64,000 nt of DNA from Arachnopeziza araneosa (Eukaryota; Ascomycota; Leotiomycetes; Helotiales; Arachnopezizaceae). The position numbers and the translations under genes were made by a program. Below the pieces are notes generated by a model. That model was not told the origin of the DNA. It saw only the letters and a program-made list of their open reading frames with translations, and did not search any database. Below are positions 1-11,900 of the stretch, in pieces (the first letter of the stretch is position 1; every line of letters starts with the position of its first letter). The stretch lies in assembly GCA_003988855.1 (NCBI GenBank), contig QYAI01000023.1, forward strand, positions 62,001 to 126,000, given 5' to 3'.

Positions 1-516
1 AAAGCACTCTCAGCTCACTGGGAAGGCTTGACCAGTTTCCGGATTCGGCGAATAGAAGAAACTGCAAAAGAATTTGATCAAACACAGCTCTCCATGGGAC
101 TTTCCAAACTAGTCATGGACCTCTCTGCCGGCGGTGCCGCCCTCTTCCATGCCGTGGTCGAGGTACAGCGCCTCCGACTATCCATCGAGCGCAAGGCACG
201 CCGAGCATCTCTCGAACACAAGCACGAGGACCAACCCGAACCCCGAAAGCGACCAGAGATCCTGCAGCCTGCCCCCGAAGTGACAATTCAACAGGAAAAG
301 AAGAATGTCGCTGACGCTCTCGCGCGCGAACATGCGATGGCCAACACCATCGCAGAGATGAGTCGGGAACTCGAGGTTTCAAAGCAGGAAGCGAGACGGA
401 AAGCGGATGAGGATGCGAGAGTTTTGGGAGAATTACGAGCGCAGGTCGCGGCGGAGAAGAAGAAGAGAGTTGATGTAATTAAGATGCTAAATTTGGAACT
501 TGGATTGGAAGTGTGA
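1..516 (+). CDS. 3' end of a coiled-coil protein gene (partial)
   Basis: The frame is open from base 1 to the TGA at 514-516, and the first possible initiator inside the window is only a TTG, so this is the C-terminal part of a gene that starts upstream of the window. About 170 residues are visible. The last two thirds are rich in Glu, Lys, Arg, Ala and Gln (for example the stretch around EMSRELEVSKQEARR) and look like a continuous coiled coil; the N-terminal visible part contains a hydrophobic stretch with GGAALFHAVVE. No catalytic motif is visible. Function is not recognised; a structural or scaffold role is only a guess from the coiled coil. Confidence 0.6.
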   Translation, partial: KALSAHWEGLTSFRIRRIEETAKEFDQTQLSMGLSKLVMDLSAGGAALFHAVVEVQRLRLSIERKARRASLEHKHEDQPEPRKRPEILQPAPEVTIQQEKKNVADALAREHAMANTIAEMSRELEVSKQEARRKADEDARVLGELRAQVAAEKKKRVDVIKMLNLELGLEV

Positions 517-1031
517 AACCCGATGGATTGATAAGAATTTCCTTACGGAGTGGCATTTTCCGTCAATTTGATCCCGAAGAGCGTCACAAGATGGAGTTAA
601 AGCGGTGCATCTTGATCAAAGTATGCGCAAAAAGCATCACTACTACCAGCCTTATTTCTCTGTTCACCTTTCACTCTGAGATCTACATCAACACGTAATT
701 TGAATCATTTAAATATAAAACGATGTAATCCGCTCCATATCAAGATTGGCGTCGAAGCCTGGCTATGCAAAAGATGCGTGGGTATTGCTTTGTTCGCGCC
801 AATGGACGGTTATAATTGTGAAAATCGGTTTCATTACTGGAGAAGGATAAATACTACCCATAAATTGCATACCAAGGTAGAGAATGGTAGATATCCTTAG
901 TGGCTAGTCACGTGATATGCTCATCACCTAAGCCTTTAGTACATGACAGACTGGACACGCCAACAGAGTAAGCGCTGCCAAGGGTGGCACAGTAAAGTAT
1001 GTACATATACCGACTATTCCTGGAATTGACA
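517..1031. other. intergenic, no gene seen
   Basis: Only short ORFs without recognisable motifs occur here. It probably contains the 3' UTR of the upstream gene. Confidence 0.5.
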
Positions 1032-1370
1032 GAGTTCCGTCTCCTTCACCTGCTGCCTGGCTAAGCCGAAGAGACCATTCAGTGTATGCTTGCCCACAAC
1101 CTTGGAAGTCTCTGTCGGAAGTCCCGCACTACTATGCCGTCTCGTACACATGGAGGACTACAGAACTAGCTCGAGAGGTAGAGGTTGATGGGATCACCAT
1201 GCCGGTCCGAGAAAACCCCTTCCAGCTCTCGCGACATCTCCGTCAGCCGCATTCGAGCCTCGTTCTCTGGATCCTGATATCTTGACGGATACTGAACGGA
1301 ACACCGCAGAAACCTTAGGTTGGGACCTCTGTTTTCCGAGGGACTCCGTTTCACGCTTTAGAAGATTGCT
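1032..1370 (+). pseudogene. HET-domain gene fragment (5' part), degenerate
   Basis: Pieces of a HET (heterokaryon incompatibility) domain appear in successive frames. From 1032 the reading FRLLHLLPG matches the usual start of HET proteins but runs into a TAA at 1062-1064, followed in the same frame by AEETIQCMLAH. In the next frame the core motif YYAVSYTW (about 1130-1153) is followed by a diverged VDGITMPVREN segment and LVLWI (about 1261). A further frame then continues with a TDTERN-like stretch. At least one stop and two frame changes separate the parts, and no central or C-terminal HET region follows. It is therefore a relic and cannot encode a complete protein. HET proteins trigger programmed cell death on non-self recognition in filamentous fungi; that role is family knowledge. 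Confidence 0.75.
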
Positions 1371-2310
1371 ATATCAACCCAGGTCTAATATCAATCGACG
1401 GCACTGGTCTAAAATGGCTGAAACTTGCATATTATGAATCTTGATAAGGTAAGTGAGAAGAGTAAGGTAAGCAAGGGGCTCGATACGGCCTCGGTTGCGA
1501 TTGCTATGTTGGGACAACCCTGATGGGCTCCCGTTTTGGGTTTTAGTTGACCCGCTGTTTATATAGCCTGTCAATTTAGCGAGTGAATAAATAATTAAGT
1601 AATTAGCTTGCGGTAACACCTTGATTTAATATCGTTGATCTAAAGATGTGTTCTACCAGGCAATGGTGCACTTTTGAGACAGTTTTATAGTAGGAAATGC
1701 TAGAAAAGACTTTTTGAACTCAACTACATCAAACTACAAGAATCTGTTTTGATGCATATTGAGATTCTATTATTCCTTTATTTGCTAGGAAGCTAAGGCG
1801 TTTAGCATAGTGAGTGGACTGTATTAAGAGCCATAATATGTAGCTCGGTTGCCTGAGATGGAGAATGTAGATATTGTTCAGCCGACAGATTCCTCTTTGC
1901 AAGCGTAAACCAGTTGAATTATCACAAATAAATTAATATTAGAATGCTTTGACAAGCCCACAGCAAGAAATTAGAATGGTCTTCATATTTCGATTTCTTC
2001 ACTGATGGCTCAGAGAAAACACTACATTGCCTGCTATGAATCGTACTCTTAGTTTTCACCCTGCATCTCTGAGTTGAACTCTATGTATGAGAAATTGGAT
2101 AGAGGTTCCTCCACCTGCTTGGGCGCTTTAAAGCCTGAGTCCCAAGTCATTATACAGCCGCCCAGACTTTATTCCTGCCACGTCCTCCAGATTTGGGCGT
2201 CGCCCGAACCAACACAGCCTCAGCCTCGCCAACCTTCGTCCTCTGCTTCGACGAGAAGCAATGCTCTCCAACATGCTTCACGATAGCAACTACCGCATAT
2301 ACATGTCAAA
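1371..2310. other. AT-rich intergenic, no gene seen
   Basis: The sequence is AT-rich and full of stops in all frames. No continuation of the HET fragment was found. An ORF beginning at 2074 has no recognisable motif. Confidence 0.5.
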
Positions 2311-3103
2311 ATGGTATTCCTCGACCCTGGTTCACTTTTGGACTCGACGGCCCGAGCCTCGCCCAGCACCCCCGACATATCCGCAGTCGACTTCCCATAT
2401 ACCACATCTGCAGACCTAGAATATCGATCATATAGCGGGCCTCCACTGGTTGTAGATTGGAACAATGCAGTGGTATTGGATACGTATAGGCAGCTGGTAG
2501 AATTCAAAGCAGACGCGGCAAAAGAAGAACTGATGTTCAACAATCCAACCGATTCAATACATCGTACTCTTCTCGTTTTTGCTAAGCAGTTGATGCTCGA
2601 CTGTGAATATTCCTGCCATTACGGCGACTGCGAATCGTCAAAGTCTCTAACCATGGAAATGTGTGTCTTAATCATGACTCGGATGCAAACTTCACATCAT
2701 TAGGTCATGGAAAGCGTGCTGTAACCTCTTGCACAGAATGTCAGAGGAGAAAACAAAAGGTATTGTTGTAGTTGGTTCAACATCAAGTCTCAGAAGTACG
2801 TACGAAGCAGCAACTTATTTTGGTTTGGGCATATAGTGTAACCAAGCGGCAGATCGACCCTGCAATAATTGTTCAAGACGCTATCCACCGGTGGTGTGCT
2901 CCTACACTATTGGGGCCGCCACGTTTGCTCCTCCATCTTCCAACACAGCCCTACCTGCCGGCCTAGAAGCAATTGTACAACTACAAAAGACACAGCCTCC
3001 TGATGATGGAGAACCCATGGATGTGGGGACACCGGGCTTTTTTATCGACGGATGTCCCCTTCGTGCTGCTCATACGTTTCTACTGTGCAGCCGTGATCCA
3101 TAA
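2311..3103 (+). CDS. small Zn(II)2Cys6 zinc-cluster protein locus (5' end uncertain)
   Basis: A fungal zinc binuclear cluster is split by an intron. Exon text at about 2703-2759 reads KRAVTSCTECQRRKQK. A 77-nt intron (2760-2836, GTATTG to ATATAG) follows, and the next exon begins CNQAADRPCNNCSRRYPPVVC. Together these give the spacing CxxCx6Cx7CxxCx7C of a GAL4-type DNA-binding domain. The frame then stays open to a TAA at 3101-3103 without the long fungal_trans domain of typical members. The cluster frame has no in-frame ATG upstream. It can be joined to the 2311 ORF by a 41-nt intron (2663-2703), which is short and unproven. The locus may be a small DNA-binding protein, an incompletely resolved multi-exon gene or a remnant. 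The cluster itself is certain; the gene model is not. Confidence 0.55.
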
Positions 3104-3390
3104 CCGTTGTTGTTAGTAATGCGAAGAGGAAACTACTTGCTTTGACGGTGGCAACATTCAAGAGTATTTTATTGTTTCGCGAAATTTTCCAAATGTCTGC
3201 GGCTTCTTGAAGTTATCAAGCAATGAAAAAGGTGCATGGGTGATTCTCAAATCTACTCTGGTGAGGCGTATTTATGGGACTATCAACGCACCGAAGCGGA
3301 AGATTCTTTATTTCACGTGCTGCCAAGGCTTCAGCGTTTCTCCGACCTCAGAACGTCAGCGCTGTTTGTCTTCAGCCACTGTGCCGCACT

Positions 3391-3474
3391 CTCTATCGCG
3401 CACTATTCTCTATCGCGCACTATTCCCCATCGCGCACTTCCCCATCGACGCTGCACTTCCCCATCGACGCTGCA
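3391..3474. repeat. five-unit degenerate tandem repeat in a 5' leader
   Basis: Units of 15-19 nt at 3391, 3408, 3425, 3440 and 3459 share the core CYCCATCG or CTCTATCG followed by CGCACT or ACGCTGCA. The first two 17-nt units are identical. The array lies 60-145 nt upstream of the chosen ATG of the next gene and could be read through if translation began earlier. Confidence 0.8.
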
Positions 3475-3534
3475 TACGTCCCCCTTCCATCTCGATCGCT
3501 GCCAAACTACGGTCGAGCTAGGTCAATTTCGAAC

Positions 3535-4905
3535 ATGTCGCTGCACAGAGCGGTCGCCGCATCACCTGCACTCCGACTGAAGGGGCCACACAACGAGTAT
3601 CTCCAGGAGCTTCTGTCAAAATATGGGTCGGCGGAAAGACTCTATAGGCAGGGCAAGTACAGAGAGGGGGAACAGCTTGTATGGGAGGTGGTTCAACAGC
3701 AAGGGAAGACACTTAAAACTGAGGACACTGAGGACCGCCAATATTGGCGGAAAGAATACAGACTATTGGAACAAAAGCTTCAAGATACACCAGTGGAGCG
3801 TAAAGATACACGAAAAGAGCTTCAAGGAAAGTATGTTTTAGCGCGGCTAGAGGAGGAACTTTCATATTTCATAGCAGCGAGCTCTAGGGCGTCACTCCGC
3901 ACACACGCGCTACTGGCTCGAGAACGTATGCAACCTACATCGTCCACTGAGAATGCTGAATCCATAACTCCAAGCCTGGGGAACCACCAACAGGAGTATG
4001 TGCGGCTATTCGCTGAACGGCCTAGAGGCCTTAGCAAAAAGTCGGCTTGGCTCCGACAGCTGAGAAAGCAGCGCGGCAAGGAATGGTATAGCGACTTTTT
4101 CAACTGGTATTCTGCTACCTTGTGTCCTCCTGAAGTGGAAGGGATCCGGATCGATATCTCCTCCGAGATCGATAGTGCATCACGTCTGGAATCGTGGCAT
4201 CCGACGAACTCGTCTCTGCAGAAAATCACCCGCTACCTTTCTAACGCCGGCATTAGTACTACTCCAGACCTCTATCTGGGTCGGTACAATGACCATAGCA
4301 TTGGCGTGGTCTTGAATGGCTTTGCCTTAGATCTGCCAGCAGCAAGCACGAAGATGTTCACATCGCTTGGTGTGCAATATGCCCATCTACCGATATTTGC
4401 TGGATTACGTTTCAAGGAATCAAAAGAAGATTTGTGCCTTCTCATATTAGGTGCGTTGTTTCGTTTTCGATACACAGGTAATAGTGCCTAACTAATCGGC
4501 CCAGGTAATATCTATGCTTCATCGAAAACGGTCTCTTCTGATGATGGCGGTTGGTTCGATACAAGATTTGTGCTCGCCCTGGATACTGCATGCCATCAGC
4601 AGAATGAATTTCTACTAGTCTATCAAAATCAGGTTTACAGTATCGACTACCTAGATGATAATGGCAGTGAAGAGAGGCCTAAGGAATCAGAACACGAGGA
4701 GCCCCGATTTTGTAACGGACCCGACGCTTTCACTGTTGCACTCCTCGAAACCGAAGTGAAAAATATTAATTTAAAAGATAAGGGATGTTTGCTTTATAAG
4801 ATCAAATTATCTGTGCGATCTGTCACGAAACCAGATATCGCTGTAGCCGGATTTGTGGATGATGAGCATCCATATATCCCAGTATTTCCCTCAAGAGATA
4901 ATTGA
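3535..4905 (+). CDS. hypothetical protein, two exons
   Basis: Exon 1 runs from ATG 3535 to 4450. A 54-nt intron (4451-4504, GTGCGT donor, CTAAC branch, CAG acceptor) restores frame with exon 2 at 4505-4905, giving about 438 residues. The open frame extends upstream to about 3274, but ATG 3535 follows the tandem repeats and starts a more protein-like stretch. The N-terminal half is charged and probably helical (repeated Glu, Lys and Gln). A conserved-looking block contains KEWYSDFFNWYS, and after the junction IYASSKTV and GGWFDTRFVLALDT. No known catalytic motif, signal peptide or membrane segment is seen. Function is not recognised. The intact frame and clean splice make it a credible gene. 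Confidence 0.65.
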
Positions 4906-5007
4906 ACTAATACGTATTTATTCTCCTGTTCTTTCTCTTCTTCTGCCGCTTGAGAATTAACAGGACACCGACTGCATGTCTAAGACGAATCTAATGCAGA
5001 TGTAGAC

Positions 5008-6877
5008 CTAACATCGAAACCTTAAAGTTTCATGACGCCAGGCATATATTTGTGCGGCCGCAACCGTCTCTGCACAATGAAAATTGTTCTCCTCCCTAGA
5101 GTTTGCCCTACCGCCATGCAAATAGCCTATAATATGCGCGGAGTTGGAAAAATCCTCGGTCTTGTATAGATCCCATGATGGATAAAAATATGCACAGCGG
5201 GGACATGGCGACTGAAACACAAATGCGTGTCCAGTCAATGCCCAACACATGATCCTCCCATCTTCCTCTGAAGCAGGAAGCCGACCATATACTTCAGGTT
5301 TCTCCTCTTCGAACAAGTGCTCCAGCTCTTCCTCAGTCCTCTCGAGCTTTTTTCTACGGAGTCCTTCCATTGATTCTTCGAACTCCTTCAATTCCTGGGC
5401 CCAGTTTCTCCTCCATTCTTTGCACTTTCTGTTTTTCCAGTCATTGTTACAATCGGCGATTCTCTCCTCATACTCATGTCCAACCTGTATGTGAGGAATC
5501 TTCCTTGCCGCTTCCTTCAAGAGAAAGTGGTCTTTGCAGGCCGGTTGAGTTGCCCCCGTTACAAGGAAGCCTGTGTTCAGGTCAAGAACCACCGCGATCA
5601 TACTTGGAACCCAAGCCAATTCCAGTCTGTTTTTTTTCTTTTTACTCCCGTCTGAATACTCTGTGGATACAAGGAGGTTTTTGGCTTGAAGTTGGCCCTG
5701 GAGATTTGTAAGTTCTAATTCTTTAGAAATTATGTCAGTCTTCAAACGATATTTCAGCACCACGGACCTTACTGATGTTGGACTTTAATGTTTGGATATC
5801 CAGTTTATCAATAGCCTTCAAATGCCCATCTAGGACTTTTTGACTCAACTGGTTCATTATGTACAGCTCCCGAATTGTTTTCGCTGATACTTTTCCATCA
5901 TCAGTCTTCTCTGCATCCTCGATAATCTGGTTGATTATGTCGTCGTCCTCGTCCTCGTCGTTGTGGAGTTGGTTAAGTAGCTTTCTGTACTCGTCCTCTA
6001 CACTATTCATGGCTGCAGTAAAATCTGATGATACATCCTCAGGGAGCTTCAATAATCCATCGAGTACATCCGTGAAGATAGCCTCGATGAAGAATATCAA
6101 GTGAATGACTTCCTTCAAAATCGTATGGTTCCAACCACCAGCACTAACATCTTGTACTAGTGAGATGTCTTTGGCCAGATTTTGGAGAAGCACAGTACTG
6201 TACTTAATCCATATCTCATGATCTTTAAGCCTGGTGGTTTCCGCTAGCACCAAATGTTCGGCCACCGTGCCTATCTCAAATTCTGGTGGCAAAATCCCCG
6301 TCTCCCTGGCCGCCAACTTCCCCCACCCCTGATTGAATTCGTCCAGGTCTTTGGCGTCAAGTTGGATTTGGACCAAGTCCTTGAGCTGAATCACTGGCTC
6401 ATATTTTTTCTGCAATTGAGCCTCGATCTCCATAGACTTCTCCTTGATCTGGTCCCACACCTGTTTGGATACCTCACCTTTTTTCTCGTGAAAGCCGATC
6501 AAGTCTTGGACTAATTGTTTCATACCAAAACCTGCATCCGATTGCTTGCTGCACCAATTATTCAACCCAGTCAACCTACTATTGTTCCACTTATCCATGA
6601 AAATTTTCTTCTTCTTGATGTCTAGCTGCATAAAATCTTGGCACAAGTCTTTTGTGTCAAGGAATGGATAAAATTTATCATACAATGCCACTTTCATCTC
6701 CCCTACCTTCTTCTTCTTAACCTTGAGCGCGTCGATCCGATCTTCCTGCCGCCTACCATCCGAACTGAAGGTTGATCCGGGAATGCGATAGAATCTTTCG
6801 AATGTGTCTATTATGATTTTGGTCTGTATTTGAGGATCGGGCGGAAGATTTGCGAACAGAATTGACTTGCCATCCAT
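5008..6877 (-). CDS. hypothetical protein with Cys/His-rich C-terminus, two exons
   Basis: ATG at 6877. Exon 1 covers 5773-6877, then a 58-nt intron (5715-5772; GTAAGG donor, ATTAG acceptor) and exon 2 covers 5008-5714, giving about 603 residues. The first 370 residues are charged and helical, with an acidic run (NDEDEDDDII) and no recognised domain. The C-terminal third contains a Lys/Glu-rich coiled-coil-like segment, then SPCPRCAYFYPSWD and finally NNFHCAETVAAAQIYAW. PCxxC and HCAE are the two zinc-binding motifs of cytidine-deaminase-like folds, but here PCxxC precedes HCAE, the reverse of the usual order. Deaminase activity is therefore only a hypothesis; a structural zinc site is equally possible. 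Confidence 0.7.
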
Positions 6878-7523
6878 GACGTTGAGATTTGATCAGAATG
6901 AAGACTATCTCTGGTTCAAGCGAAGCTACACGCAACTGTCAATTAAACGTAAGCATAAATTAAGTATAAAGCCAACGATTGAACGGGGTGTAGAATAGAA
7001 TCTTGAAGAGGAGATCAGGGTAACCGGGGAACCCTCGTTTGGTCTGTTTGCAATCTAGCCTTATTCGGCTCTGCATAGAATTTGATGGAAGCAGATGGAA
7101 GATGATTAACGCCAGGGTCACGACGTCGAATCATACATAGGCACGAAGAGACGAGTAGAGACATAGTTTGCCCTTTGCGCCTAAGGAATCATCAGGTCAA
7201 AAGGATAACGGAAATTCACAGCAAAGCAGAAGGGGTATTGATGTGGATGGCTGAGGAATGCGAGAATGGGGATTCGGAGCTTAGTTTCAGGGTCTCGTCT
7301 TCCGAAGTTCTTATCGATTCTTGAATTGGCTTCTTCGAGAAGCTTAAGCGATAATCCAGTGATCCTGGCGAGCAATAATGTCGATTCTATGGAAAGAGGA
7401 ACCTTAACGAGGAGTAACCTTTTGGATAGCTTATGGGGTATACCCTTAGAAAAACCACCAGTTTTTCGCTTGCTTGATTTATTTACACTGCTTGCTAGAA
7501 ATTAGTAACTTTGTACAAGGAGT
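6878..7523. other. intergenic, no gene seen
   Basis: Upstream region of the minus-strand gene ending at 6877. No convincing ORF or RNA gene was found. Confidence 0.5.
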
Positions 7524-9805
7524 TCACTTGGGGTATGAGCCGTAAGAGCAGGCTGGATCTTTGAGCATAGAAGTACTGTTATATAAAATTTCCAGATAAA
7601 ACCATAAAAACAAAGGCTCATTTCCTACGTATCCATCAAAGTTAAGCAACGACTTAGAAACAGTAACATCCAAGAGCGGAATTTCGGCCACTTTGTCGAG
7701 AAATATGTCTCTGGTGGTGCTTGCAGGGTCAATGCCGGAGAAAGTAACCTCAACAAGCCCAATTTGCTCAAAGCCAGGCATGGAACCTCGAGTTTTAAGA
7801 ACAAGCGCAAGACTGTGGGGATGGGGATGGGGGTGGGGTGGAACAAGAATCGATGTGCGTCGGAAACGATATATCCGCCTATTAGTGCAAGGACAACCTT
7901 TGTCCCAGAAAGTATTTGATAGTCGCCTGAACACCTGCAGCCAAAATCCAGTTAGAAACTGGGCCTTTTGATTATTAAGGACATATCATCGTGTGGCCCT
8001 GGGACGATTTGTAAGTAGGGAAGGTCTTTTATCAGTGTAGAATGATTGGTGACTCCGCTTTTGTAGATAAGTGTTGCTAGAATGAGAGGAACTTTTAAAG
8101 TCAATTACGCATCATGCACAAGACCGACGTGACTAGGTCCAACAGAGCGGTAATGAAAGTCCGTCACTGCAACACCACGAAAGAATATCCATCCAGAATC
8201 ATATATATCTCCAATAAAATTGTGCCACCTTACCTTCAACTGAATCGAAGCCCAGGTCCAAGTTGGAAAGCTGGTTGCGCTTTTGTGCTTGGATCCCCCT
8301 GAGCCAGTGGACCAGAGAAGGTCGTGGAGAATACTAGACTTCCAGAGGCCGGCAATATAGTCATCACCTTTCCTAATCTTAGCTTCCTCTTGAGCTAAAG
8401 CCGCTAGGGCAGGAAGTCTGTCTTTCTCGAACGTGAGTTGCAGCGAAGTATACATTTCCACAGTGGCATGCCAGGTGCGACTAGGGACGCGATCAACCCC
8501 ACGAAATTGCGAGCCAATACTTAAATAATGTCGGTGATCCTCACTCTCATTCATGAAAAGTATGTAGTTCTAGGGTTTGCACTGCTATGACACTTCCTGA
8601 GAGCCAAAGTGAATGATACGGGGTGATAGCAACCTTTCTTGAAACGCCCAGCCTCTTTGAAGAAGTGGCTAGGTAGAGCCAAGATCTTTGTAATACTCTG
8701 CGCTATTGATATTGGGAGGCGTTTCGCGTATTTATGCCCCCGTGAGGCTGTCATAGTGTGCTAAGTACCTTGTGTCCGTTTGGCATAGCATCCTTCAGTG
8801 CTGTCAGATGAGTGAGTTGCGGCAATGGTGAGGTATCCATTTTCATAAATACTTCCCATCTTGCCAGCGTGCTCTCTCCAATCCTCTTCATCATCTTGCT
8901 TAATGCCTAGATCTGTTAGTTCTGCTTTAAACTCCCAAGAGAAGCAAGAAGCTAACATAGTGAGTCTATCCAGAGATACCGAAGTCCAAGACGCTGGCAA
9001 AAATCAACCGCATCGCGGAATATATTAGGAAGATCCTTGATTGGCAGCTCCTCCTTGAACTTCTTAATAGTAGTACTTGTAGTTTTCAAAATGGAGCCAC
9101 TTTGTCCCCAGCAGTAACTCAAGCAAGCATATCATTCTTTCTTGTCTTGGTCCTCACGCAATATTACATATTGGTCGAAAATCTCGAGAATTCGCTTAGG
9201 AAGTTGATTTGGATCCCCTGCTTTGCAATCTTCGTGGGCTTGCAAGCAACAATTCAGCCAAGATTGGACGGTCTCAAGTGTTTTCTGGGATGATGTACTT
9301 CCTGGAAGAAGATTTTTAGGCTGGAGGTGTTCGTAAAAAGCCGATGATACCGGATCCTTTGAAGTAGCATCTTCTGTTGGATTTAGATTAGCCAAGCGAT
9401 ATTCTTTCGAACAAACATACCAACAGATCTAAAGATGTCGAATTCCAGAGCAGGTTGTCTAGTTGGAAGTTCGATAGTAAAGCAGTTTACACGTATCGTC
9501 TCATCAAGGGAAAGCTGAATCTCTGGCGGAAGAGCCCGCAAGGCTCTATATACAAACCAGCATCTTCCACACCCACCCTCACTAGCTTCTTCCAGAGCCT
9601 TAAGAGTAGAAGAAAACCACGCAAACTTGGAGAATATACTCTTTGATGTCCGATATGCCGAGCAAATGCCATCATCTGAGGCTGATAATGTTGCGGCCAT
9701 GGCTCGTTTTGTAAAGTTGACAAGAGACTTGATTTTCCCTCTTCGAGTTCTGCGTGAGAGCCTCGTTGAGTTGGTGATGCCGTTTATCCGACCAGCTGGA
9801 TCCAA
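7524..9805 (-). pseudogene. HET-domain gene inactivated by nonsense codons
   Basis: From ATG 9805 the sequence follows a standard HET protein. Two introns splice cleanly: GTATGT to ACAG of 47 nt near 9350-9397, and GTTAGC to CTAG near 8912-8961. The latter joins YLWIDSLC to IKQDDEEDW. The HET signature YACLSYCWG lies at about 9105-9131, with GSIYENGYLTIAA later. An in-frame TGA (9132-9134) sits directly before YACLSYCWG. Further down, RGWAFQERLLSPRIIHFG is followed by TAG at 8585-8587 and again at 8570-8572. The C-terminal part (LPALAALAQEE, GLWKSSILHDLLW, FPTWTWAS) is still readable to 8105. A piece near 7560-7780 resembling HET C-termini may be its last exon. All core motifs remain, so inactivation looks recent. 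Confidence 0.85.
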
Positions 9806-10135
9806 GTCAAAAAATTACCTAAGCTACCACGTGATGATTATACTGGTTGCTGTAAAGGCATATCAGAATAGTTATCGAACATCACTTTTGGAATAACTGA
9901 AATCTACGGTAATTATTTGTGATAATTGATATTTAGCAGATTGCATCTTTCAGTGTGGAAGTTCTTTTCATCAGGATATCTTGCTTCATATATACCATTC
10001 ATCATCATACGTAGGTCATTATAAATCCTTTGCTCGGTTATATACCCTATGGGCTCTTTCAAAAAGGCTCGAAAGCGTCATAATTCAATTACTTTGCACT
10101 TCAACTCCTTCTACTTTGAACTTGTGCAAATCCTC
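9806..10135. other. intergenic, no gene seen
   Basis: About 330 nt, AT-rich, between the HET pseudogene start and the transporter stop. Nothing specific is visible. Confidence 0.45.
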
Positions 10136-11900
10136 TTACTCCTTGTGCATGACCTCAACAGTACTCTTCTCAACGGTATCCACAACAATTTCCATACTCT
10201 CACTGCTAAACTGGTCAACAGCCGTGCTCGCAAATTTTCTCGCAGAAACACGGTTCTCGAACAAAACATCAAGTTCACCGTAGGTGCGTCCCTTTGGCTC
10301 CGGAAGGCGGAAATAAGTCCAGACCCAGCAGAGAGAGCAAACACCAGCCCAGAAGAAACCAGATTTTGCTCCCCAACCCCAAGCCGTAGGATTAATCATG
10401 TTGGGAGTAAGAGCATTATTGATAAGACCAGCCATATTGTAGAAGTTTCTTGCAAGAACGATAGACTTGGCCTTGAGACGAGTGGACGACAGTTCAGCGA
10501 CGAGTGAATAGCAGACTGGGCCGATGGTTAAATCGTAAACAAAAGTGTAGACGATGATGCAAGCTCCGACAGCCCATCCAAGGGGTCCGTTTTCGACAAG
10601 TTTTGGAATTCCCAAGCCACCGATGACAATAAGGAGGACAGTGAGAATGGCGAGACCCCAGCAGTAGAGTGTTCGGCGGCCAACCCAGTTCATCAACCAC
10701 CAGGAACACATCGTTCCAATCGCACCGAGAGCGTATTGAGCCATTCCCATATCGAAAGAACCCTTTGGAGTGAGACCAGCAGATTGAAAGAAGAAGATGG
10801 AGAAGCCCATGAGCCCTGAACCACAGAAGGTTTGAATGACCCAGACGAGAGAAACGATTTCAGTTCGGCGGAGATCAGTGCCTTTGAAGCATTGCCAGTA
10901 GGAAGTTCCAGCAGCTGCCTGAATTTCGAGCTCGTTGGTGTGGACCATCATGGCTACGCTATCCTCGACGCAGAAACCTGACTCGTGGGCGTGCTCGGCG
11001 GAGGTCAATTTTCGGAGAGCATTTTTGGCGGCTTCGACATTGCCCTTTCGGACATACCACCATGGAGATTCGGGAGCGAAGAGAACACCAACAAGGAGTG
11101 GAACGGGCCACATCCATTGAATAGCAAAGGGGATTCTGTACGCCCACTCGTCGGTTCTCTTCAGGAATGAAGTCAAAACTCCAGTGGCGATAAGTTGTCC
11201 GAAAACCCAGCAGAGGTTGACGTAGGTAGTGAGGTAGGCACGAAGTGCAACCGGGCAGACTTCTGAAGCATAGGCAGTTGTCATGGTCTGGAAAACTCCC
11301 CATGGAATACCTTGCAGGATATCACCGATGAGGAGGGTCTGGAGGTTCTGTGCGAAGAACGGGATGAAGATAAAGGCAATCATCATGGTGAGAGAGGCCA
11401 TCATGGTATAGCGGTAACCGATTTTGTCGACGATGATACCAGCAGCATACAGGCCGAGAATTTCTCCCACGAGAGCACCATCAGAGAGGCCGGTTTGCCA
11501 TTTTGCCGGGACCTGGTAGCCGACCTTTTCGTTGACGAAAGATCCATACTTCTTTTGGAAAGGTGGGAAGCCATAGAAAGCTCCGATCAAGGCAGTGTCG
11601 TATCCTGCAGTAACTTGTCAGTTACTGAAATTGAGCATACTGGTGCAACTTACCCTCCATAACAATCGCAGTCGAGAACAAGACAGAGAACATCATCGCT
11701 TTCTTGTAGAGTTTGAAAGCTTGCCTCAAGGTCATAGCCTTTTCGGATTCTGTTGCTGCCTTCGCTTCAACAGTGATGGCAGCAATATCTGGGTTGTACA
11801 CGGACATTTTGCGTAGATTGGTGTCTGCGACTCGAAGAACATTGTCCTTATGTTCAACGTTTGTGACATGAGCCACAATAGAGTTATTGCGGGAAGCCAT
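10136..11900 (-). CDS. MFS sugar transporter, maltose/alpha-glucoside permease type
   Basis: ATG at 11900. Exon 1 covers 11654-11900, a 49-nt intron lies at 11605-11653 (GTAAGT, CTGAC branch, GCAG) and exon 2 covers 10136-11604, giving 571 residues. The splice creates VMEGYDTALIGAFYGFPPF, a hallmark of fungal MAL-type proton/maltose symporters. Other sugar-transporter motifs are DKIGYRYTMM after TM2, APESPWWYVRKG after TM6, NWVGRRTLY after TM8 and PEPKGRTYGELD after TM12. About twelve hydrophobic segments are present, as expected for the plasma-membrane sugar porter family, and length is normal. It should import maltose, related alpha-glucosides or possibly other sugars by proton symport; substrate is inferred from family resemblance. 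No adjacent glucosidase or MalR-like regulator is present. Confidence 0.92.

Noticed and set aside
9132..9134. TGA read as selenocysteine or programmed readthrough
   Set aside because: Fungi lack selenocysteine machinery in this group, the context is not a known readthrough motif and further stops follow downstream.
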